A stretch of DNA of 39,987 nucleotides from a virus. The notes beneath the pieces were generated by a model that had not been told where the DNA came from, made no database searches, and worked only from the letters and a program-made list of their open reading frames with translations. The DNA lies in the IMG/VR virus record IMGVR_UViG_3300033816_000321, positions 1 through 39,987 of that record; one strand, given 5' to 3'. This document shows, in pieces, positions 15,366 through 25,900 of the stretch (positions are counted from its first letter, which is position 1; each line of letters opens with the position of its first letter). Made by a program: the position numbers and the translations under genes.

Positions 15366-16366
15366 TGTCAACAATACTTCGCTTACCACCATATCCGCTT
15401 TCCGTAACCTATAAGGTTCCAGACGAAACAGCAGACTATATACTTGTCATTGAAGATGTTCCAGAGCAAACAGAAATTGAAGAATTCATTAGTGGAGAAT
15501 CTGGATTAACATCTTCCTCAGAAGGAACAATTACATATGAGTTAAATGGAGATTTTGTAAAATATGACAAATCTTATGCAGTTACTATTTATGAAGATAT
15601 TAATGGAGAACGTGGTGACATTGTAGTTGAAGATAACCTACAGATTGAGCGCCCATACGTAGATCCAACAGAACTGGCAATTGCAAACAATGAAACCTCT
15701 GCAACAGATATTGCCAAGTATAAAGAATATGAATCGTTAGCACGAGCAATTATTGATACTATAGTTGACGGATTTTATTATAAACGCAAATATCTTGAGG
15801 TAGTTGGACAAGAAACAGACTATATTCCACTTTGGGATAGAACACATAAAATTTTAAAGGCATATGAAAATGCAGAACTGGTTTACGATATTAATGATTC
15901 AGATGGACCAGCATTAGGCGATTTTAATTATTTAATTACTAAAGATAAAACTGCAATTACAAAAGACCCAGTACAAGCAACAGATTCTTTAAATAGGGCA
16001 GAAAGACGTCCAGCAAGAATTCCAGTAGCCTCTTCAGATTCATTTGCAATATTTGATACAGAGGATAGTGGAAATGTTCAGACCATCACCGCTGGCGTAG
16101 GATTTCCAAATGGAACAGATTATATTTTCTTAGTAGAAACAGGATATAAGGTGGTTCCTATTGATATTCAAGATGCTACAAAGTTATTGATTAATGATAT
16201 TAAATGTGGCAAATTAGATTATTATAAGAGATATGTAAAAAACTACAGCACTGATCAATTTAAAATTGAGTATGACAAGAGAATGATTGAGGGTACTGGA
16301 AATATTATTGTAGACAAGATTTTGTCTAAGTATGTTGATAATATTGTTCGTCCTGGAGTTTTATAA
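15365..16366 (+). CDS. Head-tail connector (adaptor) candidate
   Basis: This encodes 333 residues. Residues about 8-95 look like a beta-sandwich (alternating strands, LSVTYKVPDETADYILVIED onward). Residues about 98-170 are helical (KEYESLARAIIDTIVDGFYY) and resemble the helical core of head-tail adaptors. The C-terminal part contains AERRPARIP and ends with NIIVDKILSKYVDNIVRPGV. Its place after the capsid gene and before a head-closure-like gene fits an adaptor of the SPP1 gp15/HK97 gp6 kind, but at 333 residues it is much longer than those. It overlaps both neighbours by 1 nt, which suggests coupled translation. Confidence 0.6.
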   Translation: MSTILRLPPYPLSVTYKVPDETADYILVIEDVPEQTEIEEFISGESGLTSSSEGTITYELNGDFVKYDKSYAVTIYEDINGERGDIVVEDNLQIERPYVDPTELAIANNETSATDIAKYKEYESLARAIIDTIVDGFYYKRKYLEVVGQETDYIPLWDRTHKILKAYENAELVYDINDSDGPALGDFNYLITKDKTAITKDPVQATDSLNRAERRPARIPVASSDSFAIFDTEDSGNVQTITAGVGFPNGTDYIFLVETGYKVVPIDIQDATKLLINDIKCGKLDYYKRYVKNYSTDQFKIEYDKRMIEGTGNIIVDKILSKYVDNIVRPGVL

Positions 16367-16815
16367 TGAACTCATGTGAAGTTACAGATTTTATGTATCC
16401 AATGAAGGCTGATGTATATTTTCCAATTCTTACACAAGGAGATTACGGTCAACCTAAAAAAGATTGGGTTTATGATAGAACTGTAATTTGCAATGCAACA
16501 CCAGTAGGTGGTTTAGGAACAGAAGATATTAAACCAGAAGCATTTTTACAATATGAAAATAAACTTATTGCAAGGACCCAAAATGACCCCAGACTTTCTT
16601 CAAATAATGCTAACAATGCAACAACAAACATACTTGTAACAAATGTTAGAGATGCAAGTGATAATGTAATTTATAAAGAAACCGCTGGTCCAAGATCTGG
16701 CAGGGGGACTATTTATGAGATAGCAACAGTTGAGCCATTTACTGGACCATTTGGATCTATAGAATATTATAAAATGTTATGGCGTAGAACTGAAAATCAG
16801 ACCGTGGGTGACTAA
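16366..16815 (+). CDS. Head closure/head-tail joining protein candidate
   Basis: This encodes 149 residues, mostly beta, with MYPMKADVYFPILTQGDYGQ near the start and YEIATVEPFTGPFGSIEYYK near the end. Length, predicted beta content and position (second after the capsid unit, before a tail-completion-like gene) fit head-closure proteins of the SPP1 gp16 kind, which plug the portal-adaptor channel. No catalytic motif is visible. It overlaps the genes on both sides by 1 nt. Confidence 0.6.
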   Translation: MNSCEVTDFMYPMKADVYFPILTQGDYGQPKKDWVYDRTVICNATPVGGLGTEDIKPEAFLQYENKLIARTQNDPRLSSNNANNATTNILVTNVRDASDNVIYKETAGPRSGRGTIYEIATVEPFTGPFGSIEYYKMLWRRTENQTVGD

Positions 16816-17492
16816 TGATAGTTACAATGAATACAAAACTTTTTGATAAACAAATGAAAAATATTATTGACTATTCTGTTGGATTTTTAGATGGTATTCA
16901 TAAAGGTAAAAAAATATTTTTAGATAGACTAGGCCTTGGAGTAATTCAGGCTCTTGCACAATATGTTGATGTTGAAGCAAGATCAAATCCAAAAGCATTG
17001 CACCATATTTATGAGTGGAATCAAACTGGTAGCCCAAATGCAAGATTGTTTGATTTAAAATATACTGTTAGTAATCTTGGATTGTCTATTAATTCTTCAT
17101 TTAGACAGTCAAGAACGGTGTCTGAAAAAATGACTGTGCCATTTTATAATAAAGCAAAGATTATGGAAAATGGTGTTCCAGTTACAATTGCGCCAACTAA
17201 ATCTAGGGTGTTAAAATTTGATGGACCAAGTGGAGAAGTTTTTACAAGTAAGCCAATTACCGTAGACAATCCTGGGGGAGATATGGTTTATGGAAGTTTT
17301 GAAAAAACAGTAGATGAGTTTATCTTAAGATATTTTAAGCAATCATTTTTAAAGGCTTCTGGTATTTATGATTATATTAAAAAACCAAAACTTTATAAAA
17401 CAAACATGAAGGCTGGATCAAGAATGGGCAGAAGCAAGGGTATTGATACAGGCTTTAAATGGATTGCTAATGCAACAATTGGGGTAGAATAA
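16815..17492 (+). CDS. Tail completion/neck protein candidate (HK97 gp10-like position)
   Basis: This encodes 225 residues. The N-terminal helical region (FDKQMKNIIDYSVGFLDGIH) is followed by mixed alpha/beta sequence and a basic C-terminus rich in lysine and arginine. In siphophages this slot usually holds an HK97 gp10/SPP1 gp16.1-type tail completion protein. The identification is by position and general character rather than by a diagnostic motif. GGGTGA at 16805-16810 supports the ATG. Its stop is 4 nt before the next gene. Confidence 0.55.
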   Translation: MIVTMNTKLFDKQMKNIIDYSVGFLDGIHKGKKIFLDRLGLGVIQALAQYVDVEARSNPKALHHIYEWNQTGSPNARLFDLKYTVSNLGLSINSSFRQSRTVSEKMTVPFYNKAKIMENGVPVTIAPTKSRVLKFDGPSGEVFTSKPITVDNPGGDMVYGSFEKTVDEFILRYFKQSFLKASGIYDYIKKPKLYKTNMKAGSRMGRSKGIDTGFKWIANATIGVE

Positions 17493-17496
17493 GACT

Positions 17497-18069
17497 ATGA
17501 GTATATTAACAGATACTGGTTTTCCACCTACATTTTTAAATAGATATGTTTTGTCTGAGTTGGCATACTATGGTCTTGTAGCAGATTCAGACCTTGTTAA
17601 CCCAACCCCAATGGTTCCAGCGCAATTTCCAACAAACATTGAAGACCTATATAATGACAGCATTCAAATAAGACAAACAGAAAGTCCAGTTCTTATTGTT
17701 TACGATAGATTGATGAGATTTAGACCTACCCCATTTTATGCTCACAAGCGAGAACAACTCATATATTTTGTATACTCTACAGATGCTGGTAAATTAATAG
17801 ATTCTATACGTGTTATTTCAAATGCTCTTGATCGTGAAGACGCTTCAGCCCAGGATGTAAATTCCTATAGTCTTTCAAACCCAATACTAAACTCTGCTGG
17901 AGAGGTATCTATTCCGTATAACATTTATTTTCATAATACTAGGGTATATCAGGCAGATGAAAGTAGAGACGTAGCAGAGTTGGCTTCGGCAAGAACCCTT
18001 TTTGTTAACAAATTAATCATTGAGTATGATTATCATATTAAAACTGAGGCAAATTCTAGGTATACATAA
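17497..18069 (+). CDS. Tail terminator protein candidate
   Basis: This encodes 190 residues. It contains PVLIVYDRLMRFRPTPFYAH, REQLIYFVYSTDAGKLIDSI and LFVNKLIIEYDYHIK, an alpha/beta pattern consistent with tail terminator proteins that cap the tube at the neck. It is the last gene before the tail tube gene, the usual place for a terminator protein. The ribosome site is weak (GGGGTAG about 10 nt upstream), so coupling to the preceding gene is likely. Confidence 0.55.
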   Translation: MSILTDTGFPPTFLNRYVLSELAYYGLVADSDLVNPTPMVPAQFPTNIEDLYNDSIQIRQTESPVLIVYDRLMRFRPTPFYAHKREQLIYFVYSTDAGKLIDSIRVISNALDREDASAQDVNSYSLSNPILNSAGEVSIPYNIYFHNTRVYQADESRDVAELASARTLFVNKLIIEYDYHIKTEANSRYT

Positions 18070-18076
18070 AAGGCAG

Positions 18077-18119
18077 TATAATAGGTTTTGAGGAAACACG
18101 CCAAACAACTTAATATACT
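18077..18119 (+). promoter_or_regulatory. Promoter region of tail tube gene (two possible -10 boxes)
   Basis: A TATAAT at 18077-18082 lacks the TG extension, and a TATACT lies at 18114-18119. The second sits 22 nt before ATG 18142, the same distance as in the units at 3004 and 15009, but its predicted start (about 18126) cuts into the Shine-Dalgarno. The first predicts a 53-nt leader. I cannot tell which is used. Confidence 0.45.
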
Positions 18120-18141
18120 TTATGAAAGAGGTGAAAATAAT

Positions 18142-18774
18142 ATGCCATATAGCCGTGGTACGTCAAACAACATTATCGTTGGTGCAGCAGCACTTTTCGT
18201 TGCTGATACAACTCTAACTCCAGGTACACTGGAGTCTTTTGACGCAAGCGAATCTTTTAAAGAAACACTTGCAGACGATGCATCGTATACCAACGTAGGT
18301 TACACCATGAACGGTCTAGAATTGCAGTTCCAACCAGACTTCGGCGAAGTCCAGGTAGACCAAATTCTTGACGTTGCAAAACTATATAAGCAAGGTATGC
18401 AGGTTAATCTTGCTACCGCTTTTGCTGAAGCAACACTAGAAAACTTGCTTCTTGCATTAGCATTCTCTGATGCACAACTTACAGGAAACAAGGCAGCATC
18501 TACAGGTCAGACACTTAATCTGTCTGCAGGTGAACTTGGAGAATGTCCAGTAGAACGAGGAATCGTTGCTGTTGGACCAGGAACTGGAGATTGCGACAAC
18601 TCTGACTCTGTTGAGCGTGTTTACACAGCATATCGTGCTCTATCAATTGAGAACGTAACTGTATCCGCAAAGCGTGACGAAGCGTCAATGTTTGAAGTTT
18701 CATTCCGTCTTCTTCCAGAAGATGCGTCAGGATCATACGGTAAGATCGTAGATCGTACATTTGGTCAATCATAA
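18142..18774 (+). CDS. Major tail (tube) protein
   Basis: This 210-residue protein probably stacks as hexamers to form the tail tube. I start it at ATG 18142, preceded by GAAAGAGGTGA (18124-18133); an in-frame TTG at 18088 would add 18 residues that cover the promoter and ribosome site. It begins MPYSRGTSNNIIVGAAALFV and contains TLESFDASESFKETLADDAS, YTNVGYTMNGLELQFQPDFG and VTVSAKRDEASMFEVSFRLL, the beta pattern of tube proteins. Like the capsid gene it uses CGT for arginine and is less AT-rich, and it has its own promoter and terminator, fitting very high copy number. Tail chaperones and tape measure follow, the standard order. Confidence 0.85.
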   Translation: MPYSRGTSNNIIVGAAALFVADTTLTPGTLESFDASESFKETLADDASYTNVGYTMNGLELQFQPDFGEVQVDQILDVAKLYKQGMQVNLATAFAEATLENLLLALAFSDAQLTGNKAASTGQTLNLSAGELGECPVERGIVAVGPGTGDCDNSDSVERVYTAYRALSIENVTVSAKRDEASMFEVSFRLLPEDASGSYGKIVDRTFGQS

Positions 18775-18793
18775 TCTAATTTTAGATTAAGGC

Positions 18794-18829
18794 AAAAGCC
18801 CATCTCTTATGAGGTGGGTTTTTTGTTTT
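18794..18829 (+). terminator. Intrinsic terminator after tail tube gene
   Basis: CCCATCTC (18799-18806) pairs with GAGGTGGG (18811-18818), loop TTAT, with one G-U pair, and upstream A residues can extend the stem. TTTTTTGTTTT follows from 18819. It separates the tube gene from the chaperone genes. Confidence 0.9.
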
Positions 18830-18834
18830 GCCTG

Positions 18835-18843
18835 TGATAGAAT
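18835..18843 (+). promoter_or_regulatory. Extended -10 promoter, near-leaderless type
   Basis: TGATAGAAT ends 9 nt before ATG 18853, predicting a leader of about 3 nt. No Shine-Dalgarno is present before this ATG. Confidence 0.55.
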
Positions 18844-18852
18844 AGATAAATC

Positions 18853-19548
18853 ATGGCAACAACAGTTTATCAAAATAAAATAATAAATCTTATTGATGGA
18901 ACAGAACTAGAAATTATTCCATTAAAAATAAAATATCTTCGTGAATTCATGGAGGCTTTTGAAGATGTAAAAAAAGCCAAAGACGATGACGAAGCAATAG
19001 ATTGCTTAATGGAATGCGTTAGAATTACCATGAAACAATATTATCCAGGAATAGCGTTAAAAAAGGATGACATAGAAGACAGTTTTGACATGCCTACAAT
19101 ATATACAATTTTGGATGTTTCGGCAGGAATAAAAATAAATAGAGGGTCAGAAGAAACTGTTAAAACTCAGGCAACAGAGAGTGGATCAACTTGGTCTGAT
19201 TTAGACTTAGCAAAAATTGAGGCTGAAGCCTTTTTGTTGGGTATCTGGAAAGATTATAAGGAATTAGAGGAGTCTTTGTCTATGCCAGAGTTAATGGCTA
19301 CACTTTCTAGTCGTAGAGAACTTGATTATGAAGAAAAAAAGTTTCTTGCTGCAATTCAGGGGGTAGATTTAGATAAGCAGTCTGGGTCGTCACGGGGACA
19401 AAAAGAATGGGAAGACATGAAGGCTAGAGTGTTCAGTAAGGGTGCAACAAATGATAGTAAAGATATTTTAGCGCTCCAAGGACAAAATGCTAAAAAAGCA
19501 GGGTTTGGCATTGGCATGGGCTTAGAGTACGAAGACTTAACAAAATAA
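18853..19548 (+). CDS. Tail assembly chaperone, long (GT-like) form
   Basis: Tail assembly chaperones bind the tape measure and help tube subunits polymerise on it. This 231-residue protein has an N-terminal domain of about 97 residues (DGTELEIIPLKIKYLREFME, MKQYYPGIA, DMPTIYTILDVSAG) that is paralogous to the whole next gene. The C-terminal extension starts near residue 113 (WSDLDLAKIEAEAFLLGIWK, then LSSRRELDYEEKKFLAAIQG), resembling the T-part of GT-type chaperones, usually made by a -1 frameshift. Here it is one continuous frame. The start appears near-leaderless. Confidence 0.75.
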   Translation: MATTVYQNKIINLIDGTELEIIPLKIKYLREFMEAFEDVKKAKDDDEAIDCLMECVRITMKQYYPGIALKKDDIEDSFDMPTIYTILDVSAGIKINRGSEETVKTQATESGSTWSDLDLAKIEAEAFLLGIWKDYKELEESLSMPELMATLSSRRELDYEEKKFLAAIQGVDLDKQSGSSRGQKEWEDMKARVFSKGATNDSKDILALQGQNAKKAGFGIGMGLEYEDLTK

Positions 19549-19573
19549 AATAATAAAAAACAAACAATCGTCA

Positions 19574-19582
19574 TGCTATAAT
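19574..19582 (+). promoter_or_regulatory. Extended -10 promoter
   Basis: TGCTATAAT lies in the 61-nt gap between the two chaperone genes. Predicted start is near 19589, giving a 21-nt leader with TAGGAGG at 19595-19601. It would also serve the tape measure gene. Confidence 0.65.
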
Positions 19583-19609
19583 TGACATAGCCTATAGGAG
19601 GAAAAATCA

Positions 19610-19942
19610 ATGGCAACAAGCACGTATGAAGAGGTAGAACTAGTTCTTTTGGACGGTACAAAGATTAAAGCAAGACCGCTTAAAATCTCATTACTTCGTC
19701 CATTTATGAAGAAGTTTTCAGAACTAGCAGAGGTGGCAGAAGATAATGACAAGTCAACGACTGTCCTTATTGATTGTGTTCAAATTGCTATGAAGCAATA
19801 TAAGCCAGAAATTGCAGATGATGCTAAAAAGTTAGAAGAAAATATTGATCTTCCAACTGTTTATAAAATTATTGAATCTGCTTCAGGGGTAAAACTTCAA
19901 GATGCAAATGCACTCTTGAACACAGTTCTTGCAAACAACTAA
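19610..19942 (+). CDS. Tail assembly chaperone, short (G-like) form
   Basis: This 110-residue protein aligns along its whole length with the N-terminal domain of the preceding gene, about one third identical by eye: DGT, PLKI, LR.FM, MKQY.P.IA, D.PT.Y.I and ASG.K all line up. It lacks the extension, as a G-type chaperone does. No slippery site with a downstream extension frame is visible; the next gene starts 15 nt after its stop. Unlike its paralogue it has a leader and a strong Shine-Dalgarno (TAGGAGG), suggesting higher expression, as expected for G over GT. It precedes the tape measure gene directly. Confidence 0.75.
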   Translation: MATSTYEEVELVLLDGTKIKARPLKISLLRPFMKKFSELAEVAEDNDKSTTVLIDCVQIAMKQYKPEIADDAKKLEENIDLPTVYKIIESASGVKLQDANALLNTVLANN

Positions 19943-19957
19943 ACAATGAGGTGACAA

Positions 19958-22900
19958 ATGAGTGATGTTAATGCCAAAATTGGCGTACAAATTGATACGT
20001 CGCAGGCGTTAGCGGAACTTAAAAGTTTACAGCGACAGTTAGCACTATTCCATACTTCGGTATCAAAGGGTAGTGCTTCTGCTGCTGCTCAGCAACGAAA
20101 CATGCAGCAGAATCTGCTGAACTCAATAAATGCTACTGGCAAATTCTCAGCACAAATGGGTGTCGTTAGAACATCCACAGAGTCTTTTACAAATGCTCTT
20201 GAAAAAAACAAACTTTCAATGCGGGAGTACTTCCGCTACGCTGGTGGATCTACAAAAACATTTGGAAGATTATTTAAATCAGAATTTGACACAATTGGCA
20301 AGGTAGCGCAAGATCGTGTAAAAAGATTACAAACACAATATATTAAATTAGGCCGTGATGCCAGCGGTGCAATGAAGGCTATTTCTGTTACTCCAACTAG
20401 CCTAAACATGAAAGATTATGGCACACAGGTTGCACTAGCAGCACAGAAACAGGCACTATTTAATCAGTTAGTAAAACAAGGTTCAACCAATCTTTTAAAT
20501 TTTGGTAAAAATACACAGTGGGCAGGTCGCCAACTTATGGTCGGCTTTACAATTCCGCTTGCCTATCTTGGAACTGTCGCTGGAAAAACTTTTATGGATC
20601 TTGAAGCACAGGCCATTAGGTTTAAGCGTGTATATGGAGATATATTTACAACAACAGAACAAACAAATGAGGCTCTTAATAATGTAAGAGAACTGGCAGA
20701 ATCATTTACTAAATATGGAGTTGCAGTTGTAGATACGATGAAGATGGCAGCAGATGCTGCAGCAATGGGTAAGACTGGAGCAGACCTTACTGCACAGGTT
20801 GCACAGGCTACTAGACTTGCTGTTCTTGGCGGGGTAGAACAAGGACAAGCCCTAGAAACAACTATATCTATTACAAACGCATTTGGTACAGCAGCAGAAG
20901 ATTTAGCAAAGAAAATAAACTTCCTTAACGCAGTTGAAAACCAAACAGTCGTATCTATTGAAGATTTGACTATTGCAATTCCTAAAGCAGGTCCAGTTGT
21001 AAAGCAACTTGGTGGAGATGTTGAAGATTTGGCATTCTTCTTAACAGCAATGAAAGAAGGCGGAATCAATGCATCAGAGGGTGCTAACGCACTTAAGTCT
21101 GGTTTAGCATCACTTATTAATCCAACTAAAAAGGCATCTGAGATGCTTGCAGATATGGGAATTAATATCAAAGCCATTGTTGAAGGTAATCAGGGAAATA
21201 TTCAGCAAACAGTAATTGATTTTTCCAGAGCACTAGATACACTTGATCCTCTTAATCGTGCTCGTGCAATTGAACAGTTGTTTGGTAAGTTCCAGTTCTC
21301 ACGTCTATCAACACTATTCCAGAACGTAACCAAGGATGGAACACAGGCTGCAAAAGTTCTTGGGTTGACAACAAATTCTGTTGAGCAACTCGCAATTATG
21401 TCTGAAAGAGAACTTGGAGTTTTAGAGGATGCGGTTGGAACTAAGTTTAAAAAAGCAATTGAAGATCTTAGATTAACACTTGAGCCAGTTGGTAAAACAT
21501 TTTTAGAAGCAGTAACACCAATTGCACAATCAGTTGCAGGTTTATTAGATAAGTTTAATAACCTTGGGGATGGCACAAAGAAATTTATTGTAATTGCAAC
21601 AACGCTGGTTGGAATAATTGGTCCAGTATTATTAATGACTTTTGGTTTGCTTATGAACGCAGTGGCAAACGGCATAAAACTATTTGCAATAATGCGTACA
21701 GGATTTTTAAAACTTGGTGGAAATAGTAAAATCCTTGCAGAACAAACAAATTATTTATCAGTAGAACAACTAGAGGCTGCAACAGTAGCAGCATCACTAA
21801 ACCAAGCACACAATAGGCTTACGCAGCAATTTAATATTGAGGCATCTGCTGTTAGAGCACTTCGTCAAGCCTATATTGATGCGACAGTAGCAGCAGCAAA
21901 CTTTGCTAGAGCCAACCCAGGAATGATGATGCCTGGCAAAGGCGGGGTACCAAAGAAATTTGCAAGAGGAACTGCATCTGTACCAGGAAGAGGTAATAAA
22001 GATAATGTTCCTGCAGTACTTATGCCTGGAGAAGCGGTTATCCCAACAGACATTGCACAAAACCCACAAGTCCAGCCAATTATTGAGGCATTGCTTAGTG
22101 GTAAACTTCAGGCATTTGGCAATGGTACTGGAAATGCACAACCATTTGCTAACTCTCCACAGTTCCAACCAGTAATGGATCTAAGTGGACCTTCATCACA
22201 GGTTCTTAATACTAATCCAAGCCAAGTAAACGACCTTCTTGCAGGCAGATCTAGAACAACAGAAACCAACGAAGCCTTTGCTGCAAGAAGCGCAGCACTT
22301 CTTGCAAGAATGAATGCAAGAAAAAATCCAACTAAATCAAACTTAGTATTTGGACATGCCGTAGATCATAAACAAGTTTCTGGAGCAAAGGTTTCAGAAC
22401 AATTTAGACAACTTGGTTTTGGAAGAGAGAATTTATATACTGCTGTTGGATTTGACATTCCTAAAGAGATGAACTCTCAACTAAATAGAAAAAATTCAAC
22501 AGTTACTGCTGGAGACTATAGACGAGCAATTCTTGATGACAACTCTTTAAGGACAATGACAATAAGTCTTTCAAAGCAGGGAATTCCAGATACAGATGCA
22601 CTTAGAGTTGCAAAAGAAATTAGAACAAATTTATTAAAATCTTTAAATTCTTTACCAGATAGTGCCTTAATTAATGACAAGATGATTTATTCTAGAATGG
22701 GTAACGAAAGATCTGGAATTATGGGTGCTCTTGCAAAATCTACAGATCCAATTGTATCTAGATCAGCAAGAACATTACTTGGCGCAGCATCTACAAGTGC
22801 TGTTGGCGGATCAAAAATTAAAACAGATAAGTTAAAGTCAATTGATGATGTTATTAGGGCTGTACAAAAAACTAATTCAAATCCAATATTAGTTAAAAAA

Positions 22901-25900
22901 TTAAATGAGTTAAAGGCGATTGATCCAAAACTATTAATTCCAACCAGTTTAAATGATAAAGGTGAAATTGTTGCTTACCGCAGACCTGAAATAACAGGTG
23001 GAAAAATTACAAAAAATAATGTAATCAATGGATTAATTGATGGAAAGTTTAAGTCACAAAGAGAATTCCTTGGTGGAGGCAGACAAGTCCTCAAGATTAC
23101 TAAGTCAATGAATGATCGTTTTGATAGATTAATTAGTAAACAACCTCAAAAAGAAACTGTTGCTGTTAGAGCAAGAGGAGAATATAAGGTTGATGCAAAA
23201 GGTAATTTAATACCATTAACTGGACAAAATACTGAAAGAAAACCAGCATCTATTCAAACAACAAGCAGAAATGTTTCAGATAATAGAACAACAACACTTA
23301 ATCCAAACGAAACTGTAGTTCAAAGAATGCGAAGACTTCGTGGGTTTGCAAATGCACCACAAGTTGATCCAAAAACTGGAAGAACTACACTTGGAGAAGT
23401 ATCACAATCAGCAAGGCTGTCTCGTGCTCAGTTGTTAGCAGCAGTAGAAAAGATAAGTTTAAAAGAGGCCAAACGGCGCATTGCAGCAGAGGGCAAACTA
23501 ACAAATGCAATGAATGAGTCTACAGAGGCTCAAAAAACAACAAAGCAAAAGTTATCAGAGTTTAGTTCAAAGGCAAGTCTTGGTATAGGTGCAGTTTCTG
23601 GACTTACAATTGCAGCATCTTTTGCTGGCGGTAAATTAGGAGAAATGGCTCAAACAATAATGCCATTTGTTTTTGGGCTACAAGGAATTACAATGCTTCT
23701 TCCTATGCTTGCAAATCCTTGGGTTGCAATAGTAGCAGCAATTGCATTAGTAGGTGGAATATTAATAAAAATGGCTAAAGATATAGAAAAGGCAAGAAAA
23801 GAAGGAGTTGATCTTGCTAATGCTATGTCTATGACATCTAAAAAGTTAGTAGATTTATCGGTCATTGCGGGAACAGTTAGTGCAAGTGAAGAGGCTGCAA
23901 GAAGAAGAAAAAATATTGTTTCTGGCACAGTTGAAGGACAACGACAATTTGGGCAAAATGTTTTAGGAAGCGAATTTGGAAAACAAATACTTGCAGACAT
24001 ACAAGTTCAGGCTAAAAGTGGTAAATCAGTTAAAGAAATATCTCAAAACCTTGCTAATAATTTAGCAGTTGCAGTTGCACAAGGAGCAGTAACAACAAGT
24101 CAAGCAAGAAGTATTGCTGCAGCACTTGGAGAAGAACTTGGAAGTTATGAGATACCAGCACTTGTCAGTGGAAAACTTGTATCTATTCTTGGTCCAAATG
24201 GAGAAAACCTTGCTAATGATCCATTACAGGTAACACTACAAATACAAAAAGATTCTATGCAACGACAGGCTGATTCACTTAAAACAGCAATTGATGGTGC
24301 TATTAGTGAGTCAACTGTTCCAAACGTATTATCAAGACTTGCTGGATTTGGACTAATTGCTGGTGGTGTGGCAGCAACCGTTCTTACTGCTGGAGCAGCA
24401 GCGCCAGTAGGCGCAGCAGCAGCAGCCACAGGTGCTGGTCTTATGGTTGGTGGAGAATACGATGCTAATAAGAGAAAAGCCGTAAATGTTAAACTTGCAG
24501 CAGCAGCAGTTGAACTTGGAATACAAGAAGTAGCACAAAATCAAGGACTTGTAGATTCATTAAATAAACAATATGATATAAAATTAAAATCTGCAAAAAC
24601 AGAACAAGAAATAAAAACAATTCAAGATGAAAGAAAAATTGCTCTTGATCAATTAAATTCAAGTAATGCAAAAGCATTAGCCTTGTTAGTAGGTCAAAGA
24701 AATCAATTAGGCGAAGAAGCATTTACTAAAGGTATTAAGGCAGCAGCAGATGCAATGTATAAAGAAGGTCCTATGGCTGTCTTTAAAGATCAGGCAATAG
24801 AGGCTTTAAATAAATTAAAAGATTCAAACTTTAAGGCACAATTGCAAATAGGTCTTGCTTCTGGACAAGTTAGCCCAGCAGTCATTACAAAAATTCTTTC
24901 AACTGCAGCAGGAAACAAGGGATTTGAAGCATCATTTAACCTTTTGGTTGATAAGCAAGGGCTTGCAGATGCTGCATTGATAGCAGAATTATTACCAACA
25001 GATGGTGCTACAGATACAAGTAGAACCCTTATGCTTTCATATATTAATAATAATAGTGAAGATTTTGATAAAGATATGCAGGCTTTAAGTTTCTTAAATC
25101 AAATAAATCCTACATATGGAATTACTCTTGACCTTAAGGCCAATGGAGTACAGCAATTAGCAACAGCAACAAATGCATTAAGACAAGTTGAAACACTTCC
25201 AGACAAATTGACAAAAGAGGCAGTTGCAAAACTTGCAGAAGAAAAGCCAGGAGAGTGGAAAGCATTTTATGATCAATGGGCGATATTATCTGAGGGTAAA
25301 GATGTTATAAATAAAAACTTAAAGGTTGCTTTTGATGTTGTCTCTAATGATCCAAACTTTAAGGGTTTTGGTGCTTCTGCTGGCAAGAATGTAGCAGATT
25401 TAATTGCAAAAGGTGGTATTTTACCAGGTCCGATTCCAACAGGACCAGCCACACCACCTTCTTCAAATAAAACTAGAGATACATTCCTTGATGACTTATT
25501 AGTAAAATTAAAGTTGTTTAGAAAAGAATCTGTAAATGCTACTGGTGGCTGGAACGAGTTATTAAAACAACTTGGCAAAGGTAAAACAATAGATGGCTTT
25601 AATGGTGTTGTCAATAAATTATCAAAACTAAAAGTTAATGAAAGTGTTTTGCAATTTGCAGAAGGACTAGATGCAGAAAATGCTGCAAAATTCTTTAATA
25701 AAGTTACAGATAAGGCTAAAAATGGAAAATTAGTTTTAAATCAATACGGCAAAGCACTTAATCAATTATTCCCTACAGTTCAGGCTGGAACTTATTTAAG
25801 AGCACAAGAAAAAATAAAAAATGAAAACAATATACAAATTAAAGCATTGGAAATTCTTAAGAAAAAGGGCGTTGATGCAGCCACTGCCTTAAAAATGCTT

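Noticed and set aside
18088-18141. TTG start giving an 18-residue extension to the tail tube protein
   Set aside because: The stretch contains the ribosome site and a possible -10 box; ATG 18142 has a strong Shine-Dalgarno.
19910-19957. Programmed frameshift at the end of the short chaperone gene
   Set aside because: I found no convincing slippery heptamer and there is no room for an extension frame before the tape measure start.
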